This document shows positions 15,007 to 21,635 of a stretch of 22,029 bases of DNA, one piece after another. The DNA is from an uncultured Oscillospiraceae bacterium. GTDB taxonomy: Bacteria; Bacillota; Clostridia; Oscillospirales; Oscillospiraceae. The stretch covers positions 1-22,029 of the forward strand of contig CAKTIN010000027.1 of NCBI GenBank assembly GCA_934565775.1. Reading direction: 5' to 3'. The notes under the pieces were generated by a model. It was not told where the DNA came from and did not search any database. It was given only the letters and a program-made list of their open reading frames with translations. Both the position numbers and the translations under genes were made by a program. Numbering within the stretch: position 1 is the first letter of the stretch; every line of letters starts with the position of its first letter.

Positions 15007-16061
15007 AACGGGAAAAACGAAAGGGCCGCCTGGCCCTGACCCTGCTGCTCATGGGTTTTGTCTTTCTGCTCAATACCATCGCCCTGCTGCTGGCCCTTGG
15101 GCTGATCTACCTTCTGGCGCGCTGGGGGGTGATTGCCGTCAGCGCCGGGCAGGTGCAGCTGCACCACGTTCTGCGGTTCGTGCTGATCACCAGTCTGGCC
15201 ACGGGCTGCCTTCTGTCAATCCTGGGCGGAAAGATCTCTCTCCGGCCTCTGTACCGGGTAGTCGAGCAGCTGGACCGGCTGGCCGCCGGGGATTTTACGG
15301 CCCGGCTCCACTTTGGCCGCCCCATCGGAGAGCACCCAGCCTTCCGGCGCATGGAGCAGAGCTTTAACCGCGCCGCCGAGGAGCTGGAGCACACGGAGGT
15401 GCTGCGGGCCGACTTCATCAACAATTTCTCCCATGAGTTCAAGACGCCTATCGTTTCCATTGCGGGCTTTGCCAAGCTTCTGCGCCGGGGGAATCTCACG
15501 GCAGACCAGCAGGCCGAATATCTGGCGGTCATTGAGGAGGAATCCCTGCGCCTGTCCGCCATGGCCACAAACGTTCTGAATCTCACCAAGGTGGAGAACC
15601 AGACGATCCTCACGGATGTGACGGAGTTCAACCTCTCCGAGCAAATTCGGGGGGCGGCGCTGCTTCTGGCGGACAAATGGACCGCAAAGGAGCTGGACCT
15701 GGACCTCCAATTCGGCGAGCAGCTCATTTCCGCCAACGAGGAGCTGCTGAAGCAGGTCTGGATCAACCTTCTGGACAACGCCGTAAAATTCTCTCCCCCC
15801 GGCGGGCAAATCACAGTCGCCCTCACCGACCTGGGGCAGAAGATCGCAGTCGCCGTTTCCAACGGAGGCAAGGAGATCCCCCCGGACCGTATCGCGCATA
15901 TTTTCAACAAATTTTACCAGGCGGACGAGTCCCACGCCACCGAGGGCAACGGCATTGGCCTTGCCATTGTCAAGAAGGTCTGCCAGCTCCACCGGGGGCA
16001 GGTCTCCGTGGTCAGCGAAAACGGGAAAACGACCTTTACCGTGACCCTGCCGAAGGGGTAA
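15003..16061 (+). CDS. Sensor histidine kinase with minimal extracellular region
   Basis: 352 residues. TM1 at about 10-39 and TM2 at about 56-75 are joined by a loop of only about 16 residues. A HAMP segment (about 76-130) follows, then the DHp domain with NFSHEFKTP (phospho-accepting His144), and the ATPase domain with the N-box WINLLDNAVKFSPPGG (Asn259), IFNKFYQAD and NGIGLAIVKK. This layout is that of kinases that sense within the membrane or through a partner protein. It overlaps the response regulator by ATGA and is convergent with the holin gene. The T run of the next terminator overlaps its stop codon. The signal is unknown; cell-envelope stress is plausible given the lipid and membrane genes nearby. 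Confidence 0.94.
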   Translation: MKREKRKGRLALTLLLMGFVFLLNTIALLLALGLIYLLARWGVIAVSAGQVQLHHVLRFVLITSLATGCLLSILGGKISLRPLYRVVEQLDRLAAGDFTARLHFGRPIGEHPAFRRMEQSFNRAAEELEHTEVLRADFINNFSHEFKTPIVSIAGFAKLLRRGNLTADQQAEYLAVIEEESLRLSAMATNVLNLTKVENQTILTDVTEFNLSEQIRGAALLLADKWTAKELDLDLQFGEQLISANEELLKQVWINLLDNAVKFSPPGGQITVALTDLGQKIAVAVSNGGKEIPPDRIAHIFNKFYQADESHATEGNGIGLAIVKKVCQLHRGQVSVVSENGKTTFTVTLPKG

Positions 16062-16096
16062 AAAAATGCCCGGGAGCGATTGAAATCGCTCCCGGG
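16060..16096 (-). terminator. Rho-independent terminator after the holin gene
   Basis: An 11-bp stem (CCCGGGAGCGA with TCGCTCCCGGG) around 6 nt, followed on the minus strand by CA and seven T. The T run overlaps the stop codon of the convergent histidine kinase. On the plus strand the hairpin is not followed by a T run but may still help end kinase transcription. Confidence 0.88.
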
Positions 16097-16102
16097 TCAG
16101 CT

Positions 16103-16522
16103 TTACGCTTCCTCTTGCTCCTTTAATGCGTCAACGGCCTTCTTCAGCGCCTTGGGAACCGGCAGTCCCATGCGCCCGGCGTTCTCCAGAATGGACAGCA
16201 TCTCATTGACGCAGAAGCCGATGGCCACGGCGTCCCGGATATACGCGGTGCCCAGCAGCACGTCCGCGCAGTGGGCAACCACCACAAGCAGCAGCGTCCC
16301 GCATTTCTTGGCTAAGCCCCTCCAGCCTGCCCGGCTCTCCAGGCCGCCGCCGGAGGATTTGGGAGAGGCGTGGAAGATCCCCGCTACCAGCAGCCCCATG
16401 AGGTAATCCACCGCCATACATCCCACCAGCACGGTAAGCGTCACGCTCCAGCCGCCGAAGACCGAAGCCACCGCCCCGCCTGCCAGGCCTCCCAGGAGGC
16501 TCACCCGCGCCCGCAGATCCAT
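16103..16522 (-). CDS. TcdE/UtxA-type phage holin family protein
   Basis: A 139-residue small membrane protein. Hydrophobic segments lie at about 9-24, 27-50, 73-91 and 94-112. The stretch VDYLMGLLVAG (38-48), then SSGGGLESRAGWRGLAKKCGTLLLVVVAHCADVLLGT, then FCVNEMLSILENAGRMGLPVPKALKKAVDALK is the typical pattern of the phage_holin_4_1 / TcdE group. These proteins form membrane holes for phage lysis or, in Clostridioides difficile, toxin release. No endolysin, phage structural gene or toxin gene is nearby, so this is a lone copy. AGGGGGGC lies 6 nt before the ATG. It has its own strong terminator; no clear promoter was found. Confidence 0.88.
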   Translation of the reverse strand: MDLRARVSLLGGLAGGAVASVFGGWSVTLTVLVGCMAVDYLMGLLVAGIFHASPKSSGGGLESRAGWRGLAKKCGTLLLVVVAHCADVLLGTAYIRDAVAIGFCVNEMLSILENAGRMGLPVPKALKKAVDALKEQEEA

Positions 16523-16573
16523 GCCGCAGCCCCCCTATGCGTTTCCTTCATGTTCCATTTCCCCTTTCTGAGC

Positions 16574-16592
16574 GGCCGTCTCGGGCCGTCTC
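16574..16592. repeat. 9-bp direct repeat, 10-bp period, upstream of the holin gene
   Basis: GGCCGTCTC occurs twice with one base between copies, 52-70 bp upstream of the holin start codon. A one-helical-turn direct repeat is the geometry commonly bound by OmpR-family regulators. It could also be chance in GC-rich DNA. Confidence 0.4.
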
Positions 16593-16604
16593 ACCCAAAG
16601 GGCA

Positions 16605-16643
16605 AAAACGTCCCCCGGTTGCACCAAGGGCTGCAACCGGGGG
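16605..16643 (-). terminator. Rho-independent terminator after the second PlsC-like gene
   Basis: A 12-bp stem (CCCCCGGTTGCA with TGCAACCGGGGG) around an 8-nt loop, followed on the minus strand by ACG and TTTTT. It begins 5 nt after the stop of the PlsC-like gene and separates it from the holin gene. Confidence 0.85.
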
Positions 16644-16647
16644 CAAA

Positions 16648-17487
16648 TTATTCCTCTTCCTGCGCAACCAGCTCTGCGGGCAGGCTGGAGGCCATGCTCT
16701 CATACACCAGCTCCGCGATCTGGGCCGTCATCATTCCCGCGTATTCCTCCGGCTGGATCACCCGCACCAGACGAATGGGGACCACCGTCCGCCGCAGATG
16801 CAGCGCATTGCGGAAGATCGGCTTTGTGTTTTGCAGGGAGCAGACCACAATGGGCACCCCCGTGCGCTGGGCAATCTTGAACACACCGTTGCGGAAGTGG
16901 TGCAGCAGTCCGTCCGTGCTGCAATACCCCTCCGGGAACACTCCCACGGAGGCCATATCCTCCTGAATCAGACTAATGGCCCGCTTGATGGTATGCAGCG
17001 CCGCCCGGTCATTTTCCCGGTCCAGAGACATACACAGGGTCTTATACATCAGCTTGTTGATGATGAACATATTGTAGTTCTCTTTTTTGGAGATAAAGGC
17101 CAGCTGGCTCTTCTGGAAGAAATAGTGCAGGATCAGGGGGTCCATCAGGCTCAGATGGTTGCATACCAGCAGAAATCTTCCGCTTTTCGGCACCCGGTCA
17201 AAGCCGGAGGCCTGGAATTTCACCTGAAGGATGGTCATGGCCAGGCCGCAGTAGCGGTAAATGAGCCACCGGTAAAAGGGGCTATCCTTCTCCTGGGGCT
17301 TGCGCATATCCACCAGGGCGCAGCAGCCCCACAGGAACACAAATGCCAGGACCAGCAGCCCCAGGGTCAGCCCTAGCGTCAGCAGCGGCAGCTTCCACAC
17401 CGCCGCCAGGGTGCAAAACGCCCCGGTCTCCCAGCAAATGCCGCAGGCTCCCGCCAAGGCAAGCAACACAATTCCCATCATTTCCAT
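16648..17487 (-). CDS. PlsC-like acyltransferase, variant motif III
   Basis: A 279-residue membrane-bound acyltransferase. Two N-terminal hydrophobic stretches (about 4-25 and 33-58) precede the domain. Motif I is CNHLSLMDP (H111-x4-D116), motif II is LCMSLDREND (151-160), and motif III reads FPEGYCS (184-190) instead of the usual PEGTRS, so the arginine that normally contacts the glycerol phosphate is absent. The acceptor may therefore differ from lysophosphatidic acid, or the variation is tolerated. The start at 17487 has GGAGG 7 nt upstream. A promoter lies about 40 nt upstream and a terminator follows, so it is probably monocistronic. It is similar in layout to the plsC gene at 12534-13262. 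Confidence 0.9.
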   Translation of the reverse strand: MEMMGIVLLALAGACGICWETGAFCTLAAVWKLPLLTLGLTLGLLVLAFVFLWGCCALVDMRKPQEKDSPFYRWLIYRYCGLAMTILQVKFQASGFDRVPKSGRFLLVCNHLSLMDPLILHYFFQKSQLAFISKKENYNMFIINKLMYKTLCMSLDRENDRAALHTIKRAISLIQEDMASVGVFPEGYCSTDGLLHHFRNGVFKIAQRTGVPIVVCSLQNTKPIFRNALHLRRTVVPIRLVRVIQPEEYAGMMTAQIAELVYESMASSLPAELVAQEEE

Positions 17488-17525
17488 GGGACCGCCTCCG
17501 ATCCTTCCAATTTTAGAACCATTCT

Positions 17526-17553
17526 ATTATACCGCATTTTTCCGGCAATGCAA
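17526..17553 (-). promoter_or_regulatory. Promoter of the second PlsC-like gene
   Basis: Minus strand TTGCAT (17548-17553) and a perfect TATAAT (17526-17531) with a 16-nt spacer, located just after the stop of the dihydrouridine synthase gene. Confidence 0.65.
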
Positions 17554-17563
17554 GCCCCGTAAC

Positions 17564-18529
17564 CTACCGCAGGTCCTTCTGAATTCCCCGGATGATCCGC
17601 TCCACCTCGGAAGCCGTCTTGATCTGGGAAATCTGCTCCTTATAATAGTTGGCGTAGGCCACGCCCTTGAGATACCAGGCCAGCTGCTTCCGAGCCTCCA
17701 GGCAGGCGATGTGCTCGCCCTTGTCCTCCCGGGCCAGGCAGAACTGCCGCAGCGCCGTCTCCATCCGCTGGGCCAAAGGCGGCAGGACCGGCTCCGGCTC
17801 CCCCGCCAGGGCCGCCCGCACCTGCCCACAGAGCCAGGGATTGCCGAAGCTCCCCCGCCCCACCATAAAGCCGTCTGCTCCGGTGCGCTTGCGGCACTGC
17901 ACGGCATCCTCCCCGGAGAAAATGTCCCCGTTGGCAATCACCGGAATGGAAACCGCCGCCTTCACCCGGGCGATTGCATCCCAGTCCGCCCGGCCGGAAT
18001 ACAGCATGGCCCGAGTCCGGCCGTGGACCGCCACCGCATCGCACCCCGCATGCTCCAAGGCCCGGGCAAATTCCGGGGCGTTGAGGGACCCCTTGTCCCA
18101 TCCCAGGCGGGTTTTGACCGTAACCGGCACGTTTACCGCTTTTTTGACCGCCTCCACGATCCGGCAGGCCAGCTCCGGATTCCGCATCAGCGCAGAGCCG
18201 TCCCCGTTACCCACGATCTTGTGCATGGGGCAGCCCATATTAATATCGATAAAGTCGCAGCCGGAGATCTCCAGAGCCAGCCCGGCCCCCTGGGCCATGA
18301 TCTCCGGGTCATTTCCGAAGATCTGCGCCCCGCAGAGGCTTCCGGCATTCCGCCGCAGAAGGGCGGCGCTTTTTTGATCCCGATACACCAGGGCCCGGGA
18401 GGAGACCATCTCCGTCACCGTAACCTCCGCCCCCAGCTCCGCGCAGACCGTGCGAAAGGCCCAATCCGTCACTCCGGCCATGGGGGCTAGGAAAACCGGA
18501 TGCTCTATGCTCTGTCCGCAAAGCTCCAT
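17564..18529 (-). CDS. dusB: tRNA-dihydrouridine synthase (DusB-like)
   Basis: A flavoenzyme that reduces uridines in the tRNA D loop with NADPH. 321 residues. The barrel starts with FLAPMAGVTDWAFR (13-26). The catalytic cysteine is Cys100 in FIDINMGCPMHKIVGNGDGSALM. FMN phosphate-binding pieces are AVAVHGRTR, PVIANGDI and GFMVGRGSFGNPWL. A short helical C-terminal domain follows. Start at 18529: AAAGGAGG lies 8 nt upstream; a longer frame to 18589 would begin on the -35 box. It is preceded by a good promoter and its stop is 76 nt before the PlsC-like gene. DusB is the nearest family type by sequence, but subfamily assignment is not certain. Confidence 0.94.
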   Translation of the reverse strand: MELCGQSIEHPVFLAPMAGVTDWAFRTVCAELGAEVTVTEMVSSRALVYRDQKSAALLRRNAGSLCGAQIFGNDPEIMAQGAGLALEISGCDFIDINMGCPMHKIVGNGDGSALMRNPELACRIVEAVKKAVNVPVTVKTRLGWDKGSLNAPEFARALEHAGCDAVAVHGRTRAMLYSGRADWDAIARVKAAVSIPVIANGDIFSGEDAVQCRKRTGADGFMVGRGSFGNPWLCGQVRAALAGEPEPVLPPLAQRMETALRQFCLAREDKGEHIACLEARKQLAWYLKGVAYANYYKEQISQIKTASEVERIIRGIQKDLR

Positions 18530-18560
18530 ACCGCGCCTCCTTTCGGACAACATCTTAAAA

Positions 18561-18589
18561 ATCATACCACAAACCGGCGGCAAATGCAA
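18561..18589 (-). promoter_or_regulatory. Promoter of the dihydrouridine synthase gene
   Basis: Minus strand TTGCAT (18584-18589) and TATGAT (18561-18566) with a 17-nt spacer, about 30 nt before the start codon. Confidence 0.65.
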
Positions 18590-18635
18590 CCAAAAGCGTG
18601 GGCCGCCCCGGGATCGGCAGCCGGTATGGAGAATA

Positions 18636-18670
18636 TAGAAAACAGAGCCCGCCCCAATGGGGCGGGCTCT
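18636..18670 (-). terminator. Rho-independent terminator after acsB
   Basis: A 12-bp GC-rich stem (AGAGCCCGCCCC with GGGGCGGGCTCT) around 3 nt, followed on the minus strand by GTTTTCTAT. It begins 17 nt after the acsB stop and marks the end of the cooS-cooC-acsB unit. Confidence 0.88.
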
Positions 18671-18687
18671 CTGCCTTGCGGCGAAGC

Positions 18688-20829
18688 TTACATATCGAAG
18701 GGCTCCATGCTCAGCACGGGGTGGCCCACCTCGGTGAGGTAGTTCAGCAGCTGCTCGGGGTCCTCGGTGCAGATGGTCTCATCGGCGATCATGTCGGTGA
18801 AGTTGTCCACATCATACAGCTCCTTAGCCACCGCGTCCAGACGGTCCCGCATCTGATCCTTCAGCAGCTTGGGCAGCCAGACAATCCGGCCCGGGCCGCC
18901 CTCGGCAGCGATGAACTTCTTGGAGGCGATGAAGTGCTTGCCGTGGCCCATAAAGCCGGGGGTCTGCACGCCGCCGCCGGTCATGGAGGCCATCTCGGAG
19001 AAGGTCATGCCCAGGGGGGTCATGCCCGCGTGCTCACGGCAGGTAATCACAACGCCCATGGACACAGGCTCCACGCCGCAGATACACTCGAAGCAGCCGC
19101 AGGAGGTCATGGGATCCTGGAACAGGGAGTACAGGGTCACATGCTCCAGCGCGCCGTGAGAATACTTATTCACGGCTTCGTCCACGTCCTCGTACCGGCC
19201 CAGACGCTCGTCGATGCAGTGCTCCTTGGGTACCACCTGGCAGGGGCCCTGAGGATCGAGCTCATTGGTAGCCTTGGCGTCCAGCCACGAAACGGCGCCG
19301 CAGAGGCCCAGACGCTCGGGGGTGACGATACACACATGGCTGGGGGAGAAGGCCTGGCACATAATGCAGGTATAGAACTTATCCACGGACTCGTCGGTCA
19401 TGCTCTTCAGCCGGTCGTCGCGCTTGTTAAACACCTCGTTGGCTGCAGCCCGGAGCGCGGCGTTCTTCTCGTCGCCCACCACGATGGTGACCTGGCACTT
19501 GTCCACGACCGCCTCAAACTCGCTCTTGATCTTGGCGTACAGGACCTCGCCCAGGTGCTTAAAGCGGAAGCCCGCCTCAAAGTCAGCCTTGTTGATCCGG
19601 ATCCGGATCATATCACGCTGGCCGGTGTGCATCACGCCCTCGATGCAGTTCAGATAGGAGTGAATCTTCCGCTCCATGACCGCCTCAAAGTCCGGCTGCA
19701 TATTCTTGCCCGCGACCTCCACCGTATAGGACATGGAGATCTTCGTCCCTACGGGGATTTCGTCCAGCTCGGGGCCGTCCACCACGATCTTGTGGTCCTC
19801 GATCTCGGAGGCGTCCCGGGTAGCGACCAGCTCAAAGCAATCCTTCCGGGAGCCGTCCACTTCCACCTGCATATCGCCCCGGCGGATGATCTCGCCCTCA
19901 AAGGCAGTCGCAAAGGAGACGGGGATGTCGATCTTGGTAATCTTCAGCTTAATGTCCCGGGCCTCCAGGGAGGTGGCGTTGAAATCATCCACATTGGGCT
20001 GGATGATCAGGCTCTTGGGGACGGAGTAAATATCGGGGTCGTTGGTAATAACGGGGAAGCCCAGCTTGATCGCACCGGCGCCGTAAGAGACGATTTCGGT
20101 GTCCAGAGGCTGGAAGGCGTTGACAAAGGCCCGGATGCGGTCGAAGGTGTACTTGCACAGCGCGTCATAATCGCCGGGGGTCACGTTGCCGAAGATCAGA
20201 GCCGCACGCAGCGCCACGGAAACCACATGGATCACCGTGCTCATCTCCCGGCCCAGAGGCACGACCCGGACGTTCTCGCCGGTCTTATAGCCCTTCTCCA
20301 CCAGCTGATCGATCACGCCGCCGGTCAGGGTAACCAGAATGCCCTGGCTCTGATAGCTCTTTACCAGCGCCACGGCCGCGTCCGCAGAGGGGGCCGTGCC
20401 GATCAGCACTGCCACGCCGGGAATATCGCCGGTGACCAGGGGCACGCCCAGATTCCGCACAAAGGCGTCGGTCAGGTGGCCGCAGCAGGGCGCCTCATAG
20501 GGGTTGCCGTCGATGTACTTCAAAACCTCGATGAACTCCGCGCACAGAGCGCTGGCGATGCCGGACTCAAAGCCGTCATGCAGCCGGGGGTTCCGGGTCA
20601 TGCGGGTCTTGACGTTGGCCAGAGCCGCCTTCAGCTCGCCCAGCGTGCCGACCTTCTCGCCGGTCACAGCATAGTAGCAGGGAAGGCTATAAGCGGTCTC
20701 GGGGAATCCAACGGCCTTCTCTTCGCCGTATTTCGCAATCGCCTCGTTGATTGCCGCCTCGGCGCGGGCATAGGTACCGTCATTGCCTGCAAATACAATG
20801 TCAAGCAAAGTCATATCCATTAAGCTCAC
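18688..20829 (-). CDS. acsB: Acetyl-CoA synthase, catalytic subunit (CODH/ACS beta)
   Basis: Joins CO, a methyl group from the corrinoid protein and CoA into acetyl-CoA, the last step of the Wood-Ljungdahl pathway; cytoplasmic, oxygen-sensitive. 713 residues, slightly shorter than the Moorella enzyme. All A-cluster ligands are present: Cys488, Cys491, Cys500 and Cys510 (spacing 3-9-10) for the cubane, and Cys577-Gly-Cys579 for the distal nickel, identical in spacing to Moorella with an 18-residue offset. Phe494 beside the cluster is also kept. The start is a GTG with AGGAGG 7 nt upstream; the next in-frame ATG at 20820 is too far (16 nt). The ribosome site overlaps the cooC stop, so translation is probably coupled. 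A terminator follows. Confidence 0.97.
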   Translation of the reverse strand: MSLMDMTLLDIVFAGNDGTYARAEAAINEAIAKYGEEKAVGFPETAYSLPCYYAVTGEKVGTLGELKAALANVKTRMTRNPRLHDGFESGIASALCAEFIEVLKYIDGNPYEAPCCGHLTDAFVRNLGVPLVTGDIPGVAVLIGTAPSADAAVALVKSYQSQGILVTLTGGVIDQLVEKGYKTGENVRVVPLGREMSTVIHVVSVALRAALIFGNVTPGDYDALCKYTFDRIRAFVNAFQPLDTEIVSYGAGAIKLGFPVITNDPDIYSVPKSLIIQPNVDDFNATSLEARDIKLKITKIDIPVSFATAFEGEIIRRGDMQVEVDGSRKDCFELVATRDASEIEDHKIVVDGPELDEIPVGTKISMSYTVEVAGKNMQPDFEAVMERKIHSYLNCIEGVMHTGQRDMIRIRINKADFEAGFRFKHLGEVLYAKIKSEFEAVVDKCQVTIVVGDEKNAALRAAANEVFNKRDDRLKSMTDESVDKFYTCIMCQAFSPSHVCIVTPERLGLCGAVSWLDAKATNELDPQGPCQVVPKEHCIDERLGRYEDVDEAVNKYSHGALEHVTLYSLFQDPMTSCGCFECICGVEPVSMGVVITCREHAGMTPLGMTFSEMASMTGGGVQTPGFMGHGKHFIASKKFIAAEGGPGRIVWLPKLLKDQMRDRLDAVAKELYDVDNFTDMIADETICTEDPEQLLNYLTEVGHPVLSMEPFDM

Positions 20830-20840
20830 TGTTTTTCCTC

Positions 20841-21611
20841 CTAATTATAATCACGATCGATGATCTCTTTGATCTTCCGAATCTCGCTTACCGCATAGGG
20901 GCTGCAATCATAGGGGGACATTCCCCGCCGGTCGGCGTCCATGATCTCCGGGGTATAGTGCAGAACACCCAGGAGGTCCTCCGCCGGAATCTGGCTGCGG
21001 ATGAAGGCCTCATCTGCCTCATCCCGGACCTTGTTGGCCACCACCCGGACCTGCTTCACGCCCAGATCCTTCGCCAGGCGCTTGACATTGTGGTAGGTCT
21101 GGACGCTTCTCGCTCCAGGCTCGATCACCACGATGAACTGGTCCATATTGGCCGCCGTCCCACGGCCCAGATGCTCCAGACCGGCCTCCATATCCATAAT
21201 GACCACATCGTTCTTCCGGTAGGTCAGGCTGCTGAGGATGGCCTTGAGCATCACATGCTCCGGGCAGACGCAGCCGCTGCCCCCCACATCCACGGTGCCC
21301 ATCACCAGGAGCTTCACCCCGTGCACGTCCCGGGCGTATTTCTCGGGAATATCCGCCACATAGGGGTTCAGCTTGAAGAACTTGTTGGCCTCGTTGGCGC
21401 CGGTACGCTCCTCCACCAGGGTCCGCATCTTGGAGATGGGCACGATCTGCGCCACCTCCTCCTGGCTCAGGCCCAGAGCCAGGCCCAGGTTCGCGTCCGG
21501 GTCCACATCTGCGGCCAGGACCGTCCGCCCCTCGTCGGCGTACAGCCGGGCCAGAGTGGAGGCCAGGGTGGTTTTTCCCACGCCGCCTTTGCCGGTAATT
21601 GCTACTTTCAT
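20841..21611 (-). CDS. cooC: CooC/AcsF-type nickel-insertion ATPase for CODH/ACS
   Basis: A dimeric P-loop ATPase of the MinD/SIMIBI class that delivers nickel to the C-cluster of CO dehydrogenase or the A-cluster of acetyl-CoA synthase. 256 residues. Deviant Walker A GKGGVGKTT (7-15), switch I region AADVDPDANLG (34-43), the metal-binding C-x-C (Cys114 and Cys116 in GSGCVCPEH), Walker B VVIMDMEAGLEHLGRG and the base-binding VVANKVRDE are all visible. It lies 24 nt after cooS and 11 nt before acsB, between its two possible clients. A GAGGTC ribosome site lies about 10 nt before the ATG. CooC and AcsF are hard to tell apart by sequence. Confidence 0.95.
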   Translation of the reverse strand: MKVAITGKGGVGKTTLASTLARLYADEGRTVLAADVDPDANLGLALGLSQEEVAQIVPISKMRTLVEERTGANEANKFFKLNPYVADIPEKYARDVHGVKLLVMGTVDVGGSGCVCPEHVMLKAILSSLTYRKNDVVIMDMEAGLEHLGRGTAANMDQFIVVIEPGARSVQTYHNVKRLAKDLGVKQVRVVANKVRDEADEAFIRSQIPAEDLLGVLHYTPEIMDADRRGMSPYDCSPYAVSEIRKIKEIIDRDYN

Positions 21612-21635
21612 CAGAAAAAGACCTCGCTGTTCTTG

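Noticed and set aside
16103..16522. Prophage at the holin gene
   Set aside because: No integrase, capsid, tail, endolysin or attachment repeat is visible around it; only the single holin-family gene is present.
18598..20823. A 741-codon open frame on the plus strand opposite acsB
   Set aside because: It mirrors acsB, lacks a ribosome site, and has a low-complexity composition rich in His, Gly, Leu and Val expected from the complement of GC-rich codons. acsB is certain from its metal ligands.
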